In this document: positions 24,775 through 33,058 of the stretch, piece by piece
Layout: the number at the start of each line of letters is the position of its first letter
Numbering within the stretch: position 1 is the first letter of the stretch
NCBI GenBank assembly: GCA_934500835.1
Contig: CAKSTR010000001.1
Coordinates: 248,001 to 312,000 of the forward strand
Reading direction: 5' to 3'
Length of the DNA: 64,000 bases
DNA from: an uncultured Paracoccaceae bacterium
Lineage (GTDB): Bacteria > Pseudomonadota > Alphaproteobacteria > Rhodobacterales > Rhodobacteraceae
The notes under the pieces: generated by a model
The model's database searches: none
What the model was told of the DNA's origin: nothing
Seen by the model: the letters and a program-made list of their open reading frames with translations, nothing else
Translations under genes and position numbers: made by a program

Positions 24775-25725
24775 ATGTCAAAACTCATCCTGCGGCGTCT
24801 GCTACAGATGGCGCTGATCATGTCGACGGTCTCGCTGCTGCTGTTCGCGATCTTCGACACCGAACAGTTCCGCAAGCAGATCGCCGTCGCCGAACTGGGC
24901 GGCTTCGGCGTGGCCGCGCTGTCCGAAAGCGACTATCAGGACTGGCTGGAGCGCAAGGGCCTGAACCAGCCCTTCCTTGAGCGATATGTGGAATGGGTCG
25001 CCGATATGGCGCAGGGCGACATGGGCTTCTCGCTTGAGAAGAACGTCGCTGTCTCGACCCTCATCTCAAGCCGGCTTGCCGCGACGGGGCTGCTGGCCTT
25101 CTTCTTCTTTCTGTCGATGATCCCGGTGTCCCTGACCCTTGGCGTGCTGGCCGGCATGCGCGAGGGCAGCGTGCTGGATCGGGTGATCTCGATCGCCTCG
25201 GTGGCGACGACCTCGATTCCCCAGATTGCGACGGCTGTGCTGCTGACGGTGTTCCTCAGCCTTGGCCTGGGTTGGTTTCCGGCGAAATCCGCGATGATCG
25301 GAGGGTTCTCGCTGCGCGAGCTGGTTCTGCCGATCCTGACCCTGCTGATCTACGACGTGGGCTATGTGACCCGGATGACCCGGGCCTCGATGGTCGAGGT
25401 GATGTCCTCGCACTACATCCGCACGGCGCTGCTGAAGGGCCTGCCCTATGCCAAGGTCATCCTGCGCCATGCCTTGCGCAACGCGCTGATCGTACCGCTG
25501 ACGCTGATCTTCCTGCAGATGAACTGGCTTTTGTCGCATATCGTCGTGGTCGAGGTGTTCTTTCAGTACGCGGGCTTCGGGCGGATGCTTTACGAAGCCG
25601 CGATCTACGGCGACATCGAGGTGCTTCAGGCCGCGACGATGGTCGCGGTGGTGGTGGCGGTGCTGTCGCAGCTGATGTCGGACATCGCCTACATCCTGCT
25701 GAACCCCAGACTGAGGATGGCATGA
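24775..25725 (+). CDS. ABC transporter permease, DppB/OppB type
   Basis: A 316-residue inner-membrane protein. The N-terminal TM is followed by a periplasmic segment (EQFRKQIAVAELGG...YQDWLERKGLNQPFLERYVEWV), then about five TMs. The cytoplasmic EAA loop reads SSHYIRTALLKGLPYAKVILRHALRNALI. It pairs with the next gene to form the membrane channel of the importer. The stop overlaps the start of the second permease by 4 nt (ATGA). Confidence 0.94.
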   Translation: MSKLILRRLLQMALIMSTVSLLLFAIFDTEQFRKQIAVAELGGFGVAALSESDYQDWLERKGLNQPFLERYVEWVADMAQGDMGFSLEKNVAVSTLISSRLAATGLLAFFFFLSMIPVSLTLGVLAGMREGSVLDRVISIASVATTSIPQIATAVLLTVFLSLGLGWFPAKSAMIGGFSLRELVLPILTLLIYDVGYVTRMTRASMVEVMSSHYIRTALLKGLPYAKVILRHALRNALIVPLTLIFLQMNWLLSHIVVVEVFFQYAGFGRMLYEAAIYGDIEVLQAATMVAVVVAVLSQLMSDIAYILLNPRLRMA

Positions 25726-26741
25726 TGACGGCCTTTCTTTCCCCCGCATCCGCCGGTCTGCAGCGCATCACCAATGTAAAGACGGTGCTTGGTCTGGTCG
25801 CCTTCATCTGGGTGGCGCTGTGCGGATATGTGATGTTCCCCGAAAGACTGGGGGCGCTGCATGACTGGATCCTGCTGCCTGCCATACCTGCGGTGGTCCT
25901 GCTGTATCTTCTGACACTCAGACTGTTCCGCGGCTCGACCATCGCCGTCATCGGGGTCTCGCTGGTGCTGTTCTGGATCCTGATGGCGGTCTCGGCCCCC
26001 TATCTGCCGATCCTCGACCCCAACCAGCCGGTCGCCCCCTTCCTGATGCCCGGAGCCAGCAAGAATGACGTGACCTACTGGCTGGGCACCGACATGCGGG
26101 GGCGGGACGTGCTGTCCCGCACCATCTGGGGCTGTCAGCGCGTGATCGTCTGGGGCGTCACCGCAACCGTGTCTGCCTATACCGTCGGGGCGATCCTCGG
26201 CCTTGTCTCGGGCTATCTGGGCGGCTGGTGGGACGAGGTGCTGTCCTTCTTCGGCAATGTGCTGCTGTCCTTCCCGGTCATGGTTCTGCTGATCCTTGTC
26301 CTGAACTATCTTGGGCAGAGCGGGTTCAACATCATCATCGCGGTCACCTTCTCTTCTGCGCCCGCGATCATGCGCATCGTGCGCGGCCTTGCCATGGATG
26401 CCCGCACCCGGGACTACATCCAGGCGGCGCAGACCCGCGGAGAAAGCCCGTTCTGGATCATGATCGTCGAGATCCTGCCCAATGTGCGCGGGCCGCTGAT
26501 CGTGGATGCCTGCCTGCGCCTGGGCTACACCACCGTCACCATCACCACGCTGACCTTCCTTGGCCTCGGCCTGCAGCCGCCGGACCCGGACTGGGGCCTG
26601 ATGATCAAGGAGGCCTCCTCGGCCGCGATGCTGTGGAAATTCTCCTACATGCTGATCGTTCCCTCGATCGCGGTTTCGTCGCTGATCCTTGGCTTCAACC
26701 TTGTCGCGGACGGCTTGCGCGAGATCGGACAGAAGGACTGA
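25722..26741 (+). CDS. ABC transporter permease, DppC/OppC type
   Basis: A 339-residue permease with an extra hydrophobic N-terminal hairpin. It has the DppC-type signature YWLGTDMRGRDVLSRTIWG and the EAA loop RTRDYIQAAQTRGESPFWIM followed by IVEILPNVRGPLIV. The start ATG 25722 overlaps the preceding stop; upstream in-frame codons lie inside the first permease gene. N-terminally it is slightly longer than classical DppC (two TMs before the usual start of homology). Confidence 0.94.
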   Translation: MMTAFLSPASAGLQRITNVKTVLGLVAFIWVALCGYVMFPERLGALHDWILLPAIPAVVLLYLLTLRLFRGSTIAVIGVSLVLFWILMAVSAPYLPILDPNQPVAPFLMPGASKNDVTYWLGTDMRGRDVLSRTIWGCQRVIVWGVTATVSAYTVGAILGLVSGYLGGWWDEVLSFFGNVLLSFPVMVLLILVLNYLGQSGFNIIIAVTFSSAPAIMRIVRGLAMDARTRDYIQAAQTRGESPFWIMIVEILPNVRGPLIVDACLRLGYTTVTITTLTFLGLGLQPPDPDWGLMIKEASSAAMLWKFSYMLIVPSIAVSSLILGFNLVADGLREIGQKD

Positions 26742-26745
26742 CGCC

Positions 26746-28779
26746 ATGACAGCCGCGATCACGCCGATCCTGGAATGCCGCAACCTGTGCATCTCCTACG
26801 ACACCCGCGCCGGAGAGGTGCCCGCCGTCATAGACTTCAACCTGCGGCTCATGCCGGGCGAGGCGCATGGACTGGTGGGGGAATCGGGCTGCGGCAAGTC
26901 CACTGTCGCGCTGGCGATCATGCGCTATCTGGGGCGCAACGGCAGGATCACCGGCGGGCAGATCCTGCTGGACGGCCGCGACATGGTGACGATGGACGAA
27001 GCCGAACTGCGCCGGCTGCGCGGATCGGAGATCGCGATGATCTACCAGGAGCCGATGGCCTCGCTGAACCCCACCCTGCGTGTCGGAGACCAACTGGCCG
27101 AAGTGCCAATGCAGCACGAGGGCGCCACCCGTGCCGCGGCGCTGGAGCGGGCCGGGACCATCCTGACCCGCGTCGGTCTTTCGGATGTGGGGCGCATCCT
27201 GCGCTCCTATCCTCACCAGCTTTCGGGCGGCCAGCAGCAGCGCGTGATGATCGCCATGGCTCTTCTGTCCAACCCGCGCGTTCTGCTTCTGGACGAGCCG
27301 ACAACCGCGCTGGATGTGACGGTCGAGGCCGGGATCGTCGAGCTGATCCGGGAAATCTCGGCCGAGTTCGGCACCTCGATGCTGTATATCTCGCACAATC
27401 TCGGCCTGATCCGCGAAACCTGCGAGAACATCACCGTGATGTATTCGGGCGAGGCGGTCGAGACAGGGCCGATTGCCAGCGTCTTCCGCGCCATGCGCCA
27501 TCCCTATACGCGCGGGCTGTTCGGCTCGATCCCGCTTCTGGATGCCGACAAGCGAACCCGCCCGCTGGTCGCCATTCCGGGCCAGTTGCCCGCGCCGCGC
27601 GACCGGCCGCCGGGCTGCAACTTCGGGCCGCGCTGCGCGTTCTTCCAGGCGGGAACCTGCGATGCGCAGCCGGTGCCGATGATTGCCGTCGGCGAAGGCC
27701 GGGCCTCGCGCTGCCTGCGGACCCATGACATCGACTGGGCCGCCCCGATCGCCCAGACCGCGATCCGCCCCCCGACCCGGACCGGAGACGTGATCCTCGA
27801 TGTCGACGGGCTGTCGAAATCCTACGGGCCGGTCAAGGCCAACCGCGACCTGAGCTTTGACGCAAGGAAGGCCGAGACGGTGGCCATCGTGGGCGAATCC
27901 GGTTGCGGCAAGTCCACCTTCGCCAAGATCCTGATGGGCCTTGAGGGCGCAAACTCTGGCAAGGTCGTGTTCATGGGCGAAGACCTGGGCCGCCGTCCGG
28001 TCACACGGCGCAGCCGCAAGACCGTGCGCAGCCTGCAGATGGTGTTCCAGAACCCCTTCGACACGCTGAACCCCAGCCATACGATCGGCTTCCAGATCGC
28101 CCGGGTGATCCGCAAATTCGGCGTCCTGAAGGACGAAGACGCAATCCGCCAGCGGGTGCTGGACCTGCTGGACACGGTGAAGCTGCCGCATGACTTCGCC
28201 CGCCGTCTGCCCCGTCAGCTGTCGGGCGGCCAGAAGCAGCGGATCGGCATTGCCCGCGCCTTTGCCGGCAACCCTGCGATGGTGGTCGCGGATGAGCCGG
28301 TCTCGGCGCTGGACGTCTCGGTCCAGGCCGCGGTGACCGAGCTGTTGATGGACATCCAGCAAGAGCAGGGCACCACGCTGATCTTCATCAGCCATGACCT
28401 GTCGGTGGTGCGCTATCTCTCGGACCGGGTGGTGGTGATGTATCTGGGCCGGATCATGGAGCAGGGCCGGACCTCCGACATCTTCGCCCCGCCCTATCAC
28501 CCCTATACCGAGGCGCTGCTTTCGGCCGTTCCGGTTGCCGACCCCGATGTGGAAAAGCGCAAGGTCGGGCTGAAGGGCGAATTGCCTTCGCCCAGCAATC
28601 CGCCGAAGGGCTGCCCGCTTTCGACCCGCTGCAGCTATGCCATCGCGGGCACCTGCGACCAGCGCCTGCCCGAGATGCAGGATTTCGGCGATGGTCATCT
28701 GATCGCCTGTCATCTGCCAAGGGCGGAGTTGCTGGCGATGCAACCCATCCTCCGACCAGCAGGGGCCGATCATGTTTGA
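26746..28779 (+). CDS. Fused double ABC ATPase (DppD-DppF type) of the importer
   Basis: A 677-residue protein carrying two nucleotide-binding domains. NBD1 (~8-265) has Walker A GESGCGKSTVA (~45-55), signature LSGGQQQR and Walker B VLLLDEPTTALDV. NBD2 (~350-610) has GESGCGKSTFA, LSGGQKQR and MVVADEPVSALDV. Each NBD is followed by an oligopeptide-transporter C-terminal domain with Cys-rich segments (CNFGPRCAFFQAGTC and CPLSTRCSYAIAGTC) that bind an iron-sulfur cluster in relatives. It powers import with the two permeases. The end overlaps the hydantoinase gene by 8 nt. Confidence 0.95.
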   Translation: MTAAITPILECRNLCISYDTRAGEVPAVIDFNLRLMPGEAHGLVGESGCGKSTVALAIMRYLGRNGRITGGQILLDGRDMVTMDEAELRRLRGSEIAMIYQEPMASLNPTLRVGDQLAEVPMQHEGATRAAALERAGTILTRVGLSDVGRILRSYPHQLSGGQQQRVMIAMALLSNPRVLLLDEPTTALDVTVEAGIVELIREISAEFGTSMLYISHNLGLIRETCENITVMYSGEAVETGPIASVFRAMRHPYTRGLFGSIPLLDADKRTRPLVAIPGQLPAPRDRPPGCNFGPRCAFFQAGTCDAQPVPMIAVGEGRASRCLRTHDIDWAAPIAQTAIRPPTRTGDVILDVDGLSKSYGPVKANRDLSFDARKAETVAIVGESGCGKSTFAKILMGLEGANSGKVVFMGEDLGRRPVTRRSRKTVRSLQMVFQNPFDTLNPSHTIGFQIARVIRKFGVLKDEDAIRQRVLDLLDTVKLPHDFARRLPRQLSGGQKQRIGIARAFAGNPAMVVADEPVSALDVSVQAAVTELLMDIQQEQGTTLIFISHDLSVVRYLSDRVVVMYLGRIMEQGRTSDIFAPPYHPYTEALLSAVPVADPDVEKRKVGLKGELPSPSNPPKGCPLSTRCSYAIAGTCDQRLPEMQDFGDGHLIACHLPRAELLAMQPILRPAGADHV

Positions 28780-30196
28780 AACCGTCCTGCGGCATGGGCG
28801 GGTGGGTTTGTGCAGCGGTTGGGAAGACTGCGACATCGGCATCAGCGGCGGCAGGATCGCAGCCCTGGGCAAGGGCCTGTCCGGCGAGCGGGTGCTGGAC
28901 GCCTCGGGTCACTGGGTGTTGCCGGGCGGGATCGACGCGCATTGCCATCTTGACCAGCCCGAGTGGGGCGGGGCTGCCTCGGCCGACGGGTTCGACAGCG
29001 GCAGCCGCGCGGCGCTTGTCGGGGGAACGACGACGATCATTCCCTTCGCAATGCCGGCGCCGGGCATGACGATGACGGAAGGTGTGGCCCGTTCTCTGGC
29101 GCTGGCCGAGGGGCGCAGCCATGTCGACTACGGGCTGCACGCGGTGGCGACGCCCTCATCGGGTCCGGTGGCAGAACAGATGCCGGGGCTGGCGGCGGGC
29201 GGCACCCCTTCGGTCAAGGCCTTCATGACATATGAGGGCTTTGCCCTTGGCGACGGCCCGTTGCTGGACCTGATGCAGGCCGCCCGCGATGCGGGGGCTG
29301 TCGTCATGATCCATGCCGAGAACGACGCGATCATCCGGTTCATGGGCGATCGGCTGCGCCGGCTTGGCCATCAGGCCCTGCGCTATCATGCGCTTGCCCA
29401 TGCCGAGGTGGCCGAACGCGAGGCCATCCAGCGCATCGCCGCGCTGGCCGAAGTCACGGGCGCGCGGGTGGTGATCGTGCATGTCTCGGGCCGCGACGGG
29501 GTGCAGGAACTGGTCCGGGCCAGGGCGCGCGGCATCGACCTGACCGGCGAGACCTGCCCACAGTATCTGTTCCTGACCGCCGCCGATCTGGACCGGCCCC
29601 TGCCCGAGGTGCTGCGGCATGTCTTCTCGCCGCCGCCGCGTGGGCCGGGGACGGCCGGTGCACTCTGGCAGGCGCTGGCCGGCGGAGAGCTTGCTCTCTG
29701 GTCCTCGGACCACTCGCCCTGCCGGCTCGAGGATCGTTTTGCCCCCGATGCGCCACAGCATTTCGACCGCGTGGTCAGCGGTGTGCCCGGGCTGGAAACC
29801 CGGCTGCCCCTCTTGTTCAGCGAAGGGTTGCTGGCGGACCGGATCGACCTGCCGCGCTATCTTGATCTGGCCGGACGTGCCGCTGCCGGTCTTTACGGCC
29901 TTGCCGCCAAGGGGCGGATCGCGGTCGGCGCCGATGCCGATCTGGTGCTGTGGAATCCTGACCGGCGCTGGCAGGTCCTTGGCGCCGGGGGGCAGTCCCG
30001 CACCGGCTATTCTCCGTTCGAAGGACGATGGATCACGGGGCGGCCGGAAACCGCGCTTCTGCGCGGCGTCCCCGTGCTGACCGACCGCCAGATTGCCACC
30101 ACGCCGCCGCAAGGCCGCTTCATCCCGCGGCCTGCCAGCGCATCCCCCCCGTTCAACCCGCCTTTGGAGGAGTCCGCCCCATGGAACGCACATTGA
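28772..30196 (+). CDS. D-hydantoinase / dihydropyrimidinase-type cyclic amidohydrolase
   Basis: A 474-residue TIM-barrel hydrolase with all binuclear ligands: His57/His59 (GIDAHCHLDQP), carboxy-Lys149 (SVKAFMTYEG), His181 (MIHAEN), His237 (IVHVSG) and Asp313 (SSDHSP). It closely follows the dihydropyrimidinase/hydantoinase plan, hydrolysing a cyclic ureide to an N-carbamoyl amino acid in the cytoplasm. The next gene encodes an N-carbamoyl-D-amino-acid hydrolase, pointing to D-5-substituted hydantoins as substrates. Its start overlaps the ABC ATPase stop and its 3' end overlaps the carbamoylase start by 16 nt. Confidence 0.92.
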   Translation: MFETVLRHGRVGLCSGWEDCDIGISGGRIAALGKGLSGERVLDASGHWVLPGGIDAHCHLDQPEWGGAASADGFDSGSRAALVGGTTTIIPFAMPAPGMTMTEGVARSLALAEGRSHVDYGLHAVATPSSGPVAEQMPGLAAGGTPSVKAFMTYEGFALGDGPLLDLMQAARDAGAVVMIHAENDAIIRFMGDRLRRLGHQALRYHALAHAEVAEREAIQRIAALAEVTGARVVIVHVSGRDGVQELVRARARGIDLTGETCPQYLFLTAADLDRPLPEVLRHVFSPPPRGPGTAGALWQALAGGELALWSSDHSPCRLEDRFAPDAPQHFDRVVSGVPGLETRLPLLFSEGLLADRIDLPRYLDLAGRAAAGLYGLAAKGRIAVGADADLVLWNPDRRWQVLGAGGQSRTGYSPFEGRWITGRPETALLRGVPVLTDRQIATTPPQGRFIPRPASASPPFNPPLEESAPWNAH

Positions 30197-31110
30197 CCAT
30201 TGCCGTCTGCCAGAACGGTCCGATCCAGCGTGCCGAAAGCCGCAGCGCCGTGGTCGCCCGGCTGGTCGCGATGCTGGAACGCGCCGCCGCCGCCGGGGCA
30301 GAGCTGGCCGTCTTTGCCGAAATGGCCCTGACCACCTTCTTTCCCCGCTGGGAAATGGATGACCGGGACGAGATTCTGGCCTTTTTCGAGACCGAATTGC
30401 CCGGCCCGGAAACCCGGCCGCTTTTCGACGCGGCAAAGCGACTTGGGATCGGCTTTGCCCTGGGCTATTGCGAATCCGTGATCGAGGACGGCCGCCCCCG
30501 GCAGTTCAACTCCATGCTGCTGGTCGGCCCGGATGGGACGCGGATCGGCAATTACCGCAAGATGCATGTGCCCGGATCGGAGACGCCCGAAGAAGGCGTT
30601 ACAGTGCATCTGGAACGACGCTATTTCGAGCCGGGCAACACCGGCTTTCCGGTCTTCGAGTTCAGGGGCGTCAAGGTCGGCATGCTGATCTGCAACGACC
30701 GGCGCTGGCCCGAGGCCTACAGGATGCTGTGCCTGAACGGGGCCGAGGTTGTGCTGATCGGCTACAACACCCCCCTTGTGCTGACTGAGATCCCGCGCCT
30801 TGCGCATCTGCGGATGTTCCACAACCACTTGCCGATGCAGGCCGGGGCCTATCAGAACACCCTTTGGGTTGCCGCCTCGGCCAAGGCCGGGGTCGAGGAG
30901 GGACAGGCGCTGATCGGTGGCAGCTGCATCATCGCGCCCAGCGGGGAAATCGTGGCGCAGACCACTTCGCTTGACGACGAGGTGATCGTCCATCGCGCCG
31001 ATCTGACCATGAACGCCGATTGTGCGGCGGCGGGTTTCGACTATGCCCGCTATCGCCGCCCGGCCGAATATGCGCTGATCGCGCAGACGGCGGGGCCGGT
31101 CGGCAAATGA
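30181..31110 (+). CDS. N-carbamoyl-D-amino-acid hydrolase (nitrilase superfamily)
   Basis: A 309-residue C-N hydrolase. The catalytic triad is visible as Glu47 (VFAEMALTTFFPRW), Lys127 (YRKMHVPG) and Cys171 (MLICNDRRWPE). These positions match the Agrobacterium D-carbamoylase (Glu47, Lys127, Cys172) as I recall it. The reaction is N-carbamoyl-D-amino acid to D-amino acid plus CO2 and ammonia. ATG 30181 has GGAGGAG upstream; the long upstream frame lies within the hydantoinase gene. The stop overlaps the M20 gene by 4 nt. Confidence 0.93.
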   Translation: MERTLTIAVCQNGPIQRAESRSAVVARLVAMLERAAAAGAELAVFAEMALTTFFPRWEMDDRDEILAFFETELPGPETRPLFDAAKRLGIGFALGYCESVIEDGRPRQFNSMLLVGPDGTRIGNYRKMHVPGSETPEEGVTVHLERRYFEPGNTGFPVFEFRGVKVGMLICNDRRWPEAYRMLCLNGAEVVLIGYNTPLVLTEIPRLAHLRMFHNHLPMQAGAYQNTLWVAASAKAGVEEGQALIGGSCIIAPSGEIVAQTTSLDDEVIVHRADLTMNADCAAAGFDYARYRRPAEYALIAQTAGPVGK

Positions 31111-32396
31111 CCGCGAACCTGTCGGCGGGGTTCCGGCTTGCGGAAGACCTGCTTGCCGGTCTCTCCGCGCAGTCGCTGGACCCGCCCGGCCATACCCGCG
31201 ACGCCTATGGCACGGGCGAGCAGAAGGCGCATGACCTGATACGCCGGGCTGGCGAAGCCCTGGGCGCGGCGGCGCGGGTGGACGGCGCGGGCAATCTCTA
31301 TCTGACGCTTGCCGGCACGCAGCCGGACCTGCCGGCGATCTTCATCGGCTCGCACCTCGATACCGTGCCGCATGGCGGCAATTTCGACGGTGCGGCGGGG
31401 GTCGTGGCGGGCCTGGGCGTGATGGCGGATCTGGCCGAGGCCGGGATACGCCCCGCCCGCACCCTGACAGTGATGGCGACCCGGGCCGAAGAGGCAGCGT
31501 GGTTCCCCCTCTCCTATCCCGGCAGCCGCGCGGCTTTCGGGCTGATGACGGCTGACGAGTTGTCGGCCCGCCGCAGCGACACCGGCCGCAGCCTGGCCGA
31601 GCATATGGCCGAGGCGGGTTTCGACCCGCAGGCGCTGCGCGAGGGCACCCGTTTTCTTGACCCGGCGACGGTCGCCGCCTTCGTCGAGGTCCATATCGAA
31701 CAGGGACCGCGTCTGGTCGCCGCCGATGCGCCCCTTGGCATCGTGACCGGGATCGCCGGTGGCTGTCGCTATGTGACCGCGCGCTGCCTGGGCGACTACG
31801 GCCATTCGGGGGCCGAGCCGCGCTTTGCCCGCCATGACGCGGCTGTCGGCTTTGCCGAGCTTGTCCTTGCCCTCGAACGGGAATGGGATGCCGTTGAACA
31901 GGACGGCGGCGAGGCGACGATCACCTTCGGCCGCGTCGAATCCGATCCCGGCCAGCATGGAGGCAGCCGGATATTGGGGGAACTTGGTTTCACGCTGGAC
32001 CTGCGCAGCGGCGACACCGCCCTGCTGGGCAGGTTGCAGGAACGGGTTGCCGCCTGCTGTGACGTCATCGCGGCGCGGCGCGGCCTGCGCTTCGATCTGG
32101 GCGCGCCTTTCTTCTGGGACGCGGCCCGGATGGATTCCGGGCTGATCGGCAGGCTTCGGGCCGCGGCGCCCCCGCTTGGTCTTGCGCCGCCGCTGGTGCC
32201 CAGTGGCGCAGGCCATGACGCGGCCACTTTCGCCGGCCTGGGCATTCCCACCGCAATGGTCTTCGTGCGCAACCGCAATGGCAGCCATAACCCGCACGAG
32301 GCGATGGAAACCGCCGACCTTCATCAGGCGATCCGGCTGCTTGGCCGCTTCGTCATCGATTTCGATACCCCGCCAGCCCAGGAGACCCTGCCTTGA
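31107..32396 (+). CDS. M20-family Zn-dependent N-carbamoyl amino acid hydrolase (second copy)
   Basis: A 429-residue member of the hydantoinase/carbamoylase M20 group, a distant paralogue of the enzyme at 10202. Metal ligands are His83 (GSHLDT), Asp94 (GGNFDGAAG), Glu128-129 (RAEEAAW), His ~195 (VEVHIEQG) and the C-terminal His of GSHNPHE. The substrate loop after the Glu pair (WFPLSYPGSRA) differs from the usual RFGxxxxGS. It may act on L-carbamoyl acids or another ureido acid next to the D-specific enzyme. ATG 31107 overlaps the preceding stop. Confidence 0.9.
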   Translation: MTANLSAGFRLAEDLLAGLSAQSLDPPGHTRDAYGTGEQKAHDLIRRAGEALGAAARVDGAGNLYLTLAGTQPDLPAIFIGSHLDTVPHGGNFDGAAGVVAGLGVMADLAEAGIRPARTLTVMATRAEEAAWFPLSYPGSRAAFGLMTADELSARRSDTGRSLAEHMAEAGFDPQALREGTRFLDPATVAAFVEVHIEQGPRLVAADAPLGIVTGIAGGCRYVTARCLGDYGHSGAEPRFARHDAAVGFAELVLALEREWDAVEQDGGEATITFGRVESDPGQHGGSRILGELGFTLDLRSGDTALLGRLQERVAACCDVIAARRGLRFDLGAPFFWDAARMDSGLIGRLRAAAPPLGLAPPLVPSGAGHDAATFAGLGIPTAMVFVRNRNGSHNPHEAMETADLHQAIRLLGRFVIDFDTPPAQETLP

Positions 32397-33058
32397 AGCT
32401 TCAGAAGACGGCTGTTCTGGCCATCGACCTGCAGAACGAATACCGCCCCGGCGCGGCCTGGGCGGTGATCGGCTACGACGGCATCCTGAGCCGGACCGCC
32501 GCGCTGATGGCGGCGGCGCGCGCGGCGGGGGTGCCGGTGATCCATGCCCAGGCATCGGTCGCCCCCGAGCAGCGCGACGCCTACCGGCTGCAGGAAGAGA
32601 TGCTGGCCGAAGAACATCGCTCCGCCGTTGCGGGCAGCCAAGGGGCCGCGATCTGCGACGAAGTCGCGCCCCGGCCGGGCGACATCGTGCATGTCAAGAC
32701 CTGGGCCAGCGCCTTTCGCCACACCGATCTGAAAGAGCGGCTTCTGGCAATGGGGATCGAGAACCTGATCGTCACCGGGGTGTTGACCGACAGCTGCGTC
32801 ACCGCGACCACCTTCGATGCGGTCTACGAGGGGTTCCACGTCTGGCTGGTCAAGGATTGCTGCGGCAGCATGACCGACCTGATGCACCGCAGCGGGTTCC
32901 TCGACATGGTGAACCGGCTTTACGGCGGTGGCGTGCTGCGCCAGGCCGAGGCGCTGAAGGCACTGGCGGGGCAACCCTACGATGTCTGGCGCTGCACCCG
33001 TCCGATCGAGTTTCCCTTCACGGCCCAGACCATCGACGCGATCTACGACGCGCTCTGA
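32393..33058 (+). CDS. Isochorismatase-like cysteine hydrolase (N-carbamoylsarcosine-amidase-like)
   Basis: A 221-residue alpha/beta hydrolase with the Asp12-Lys102-Cys135 triad (LAIDLQNEY, VHVKTWASAF, GVLTDSCVTATT). This family includes N-carbamoylsarcosine amidase, nicotinamidase and ureidoacrylate hydrolase. Start is TTG 32393, overlapping the preceding stop (TTGA) with CCAGGAG upstream. With the hydantoinase and the downstream N-demethylating complex, N-carbamoyl-N-methyl amino acids are attractive substrates (inference). The 3' end overlaps the convergent D-aminoacylase gene by 16 bp. Confidence 0.87.
   Translation: MKLQKTAVLAIDLQNEYRPGAAWAVIGYDGILSRTAALMAAARAAGVPVIHAQASVAPEQRDAYRLQEEMLAEEHRSAVAGSQGAAICDEVAPRPGDIVHVKTWASAFRHTDLKERLLAMGIENLIVTGVLTDSCVTATTFDAVYEGFHVWLVKDCCGSMTDLMHRSGFLDMVNRLYGGGVLRQAEALKALAGQPYDVWRCTRPIEFPFTAQTIDAIYDAL

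Noticed and set aside
31107..32396. M20 hydrolase judged inactive because of its unusual loop after the Glu pair
   Set aside because: All metal ligands (His83, Asp94, Glu128-129, His ~195, C-terminal His) are present, so loss of activity is not supported; only specificity may differ.
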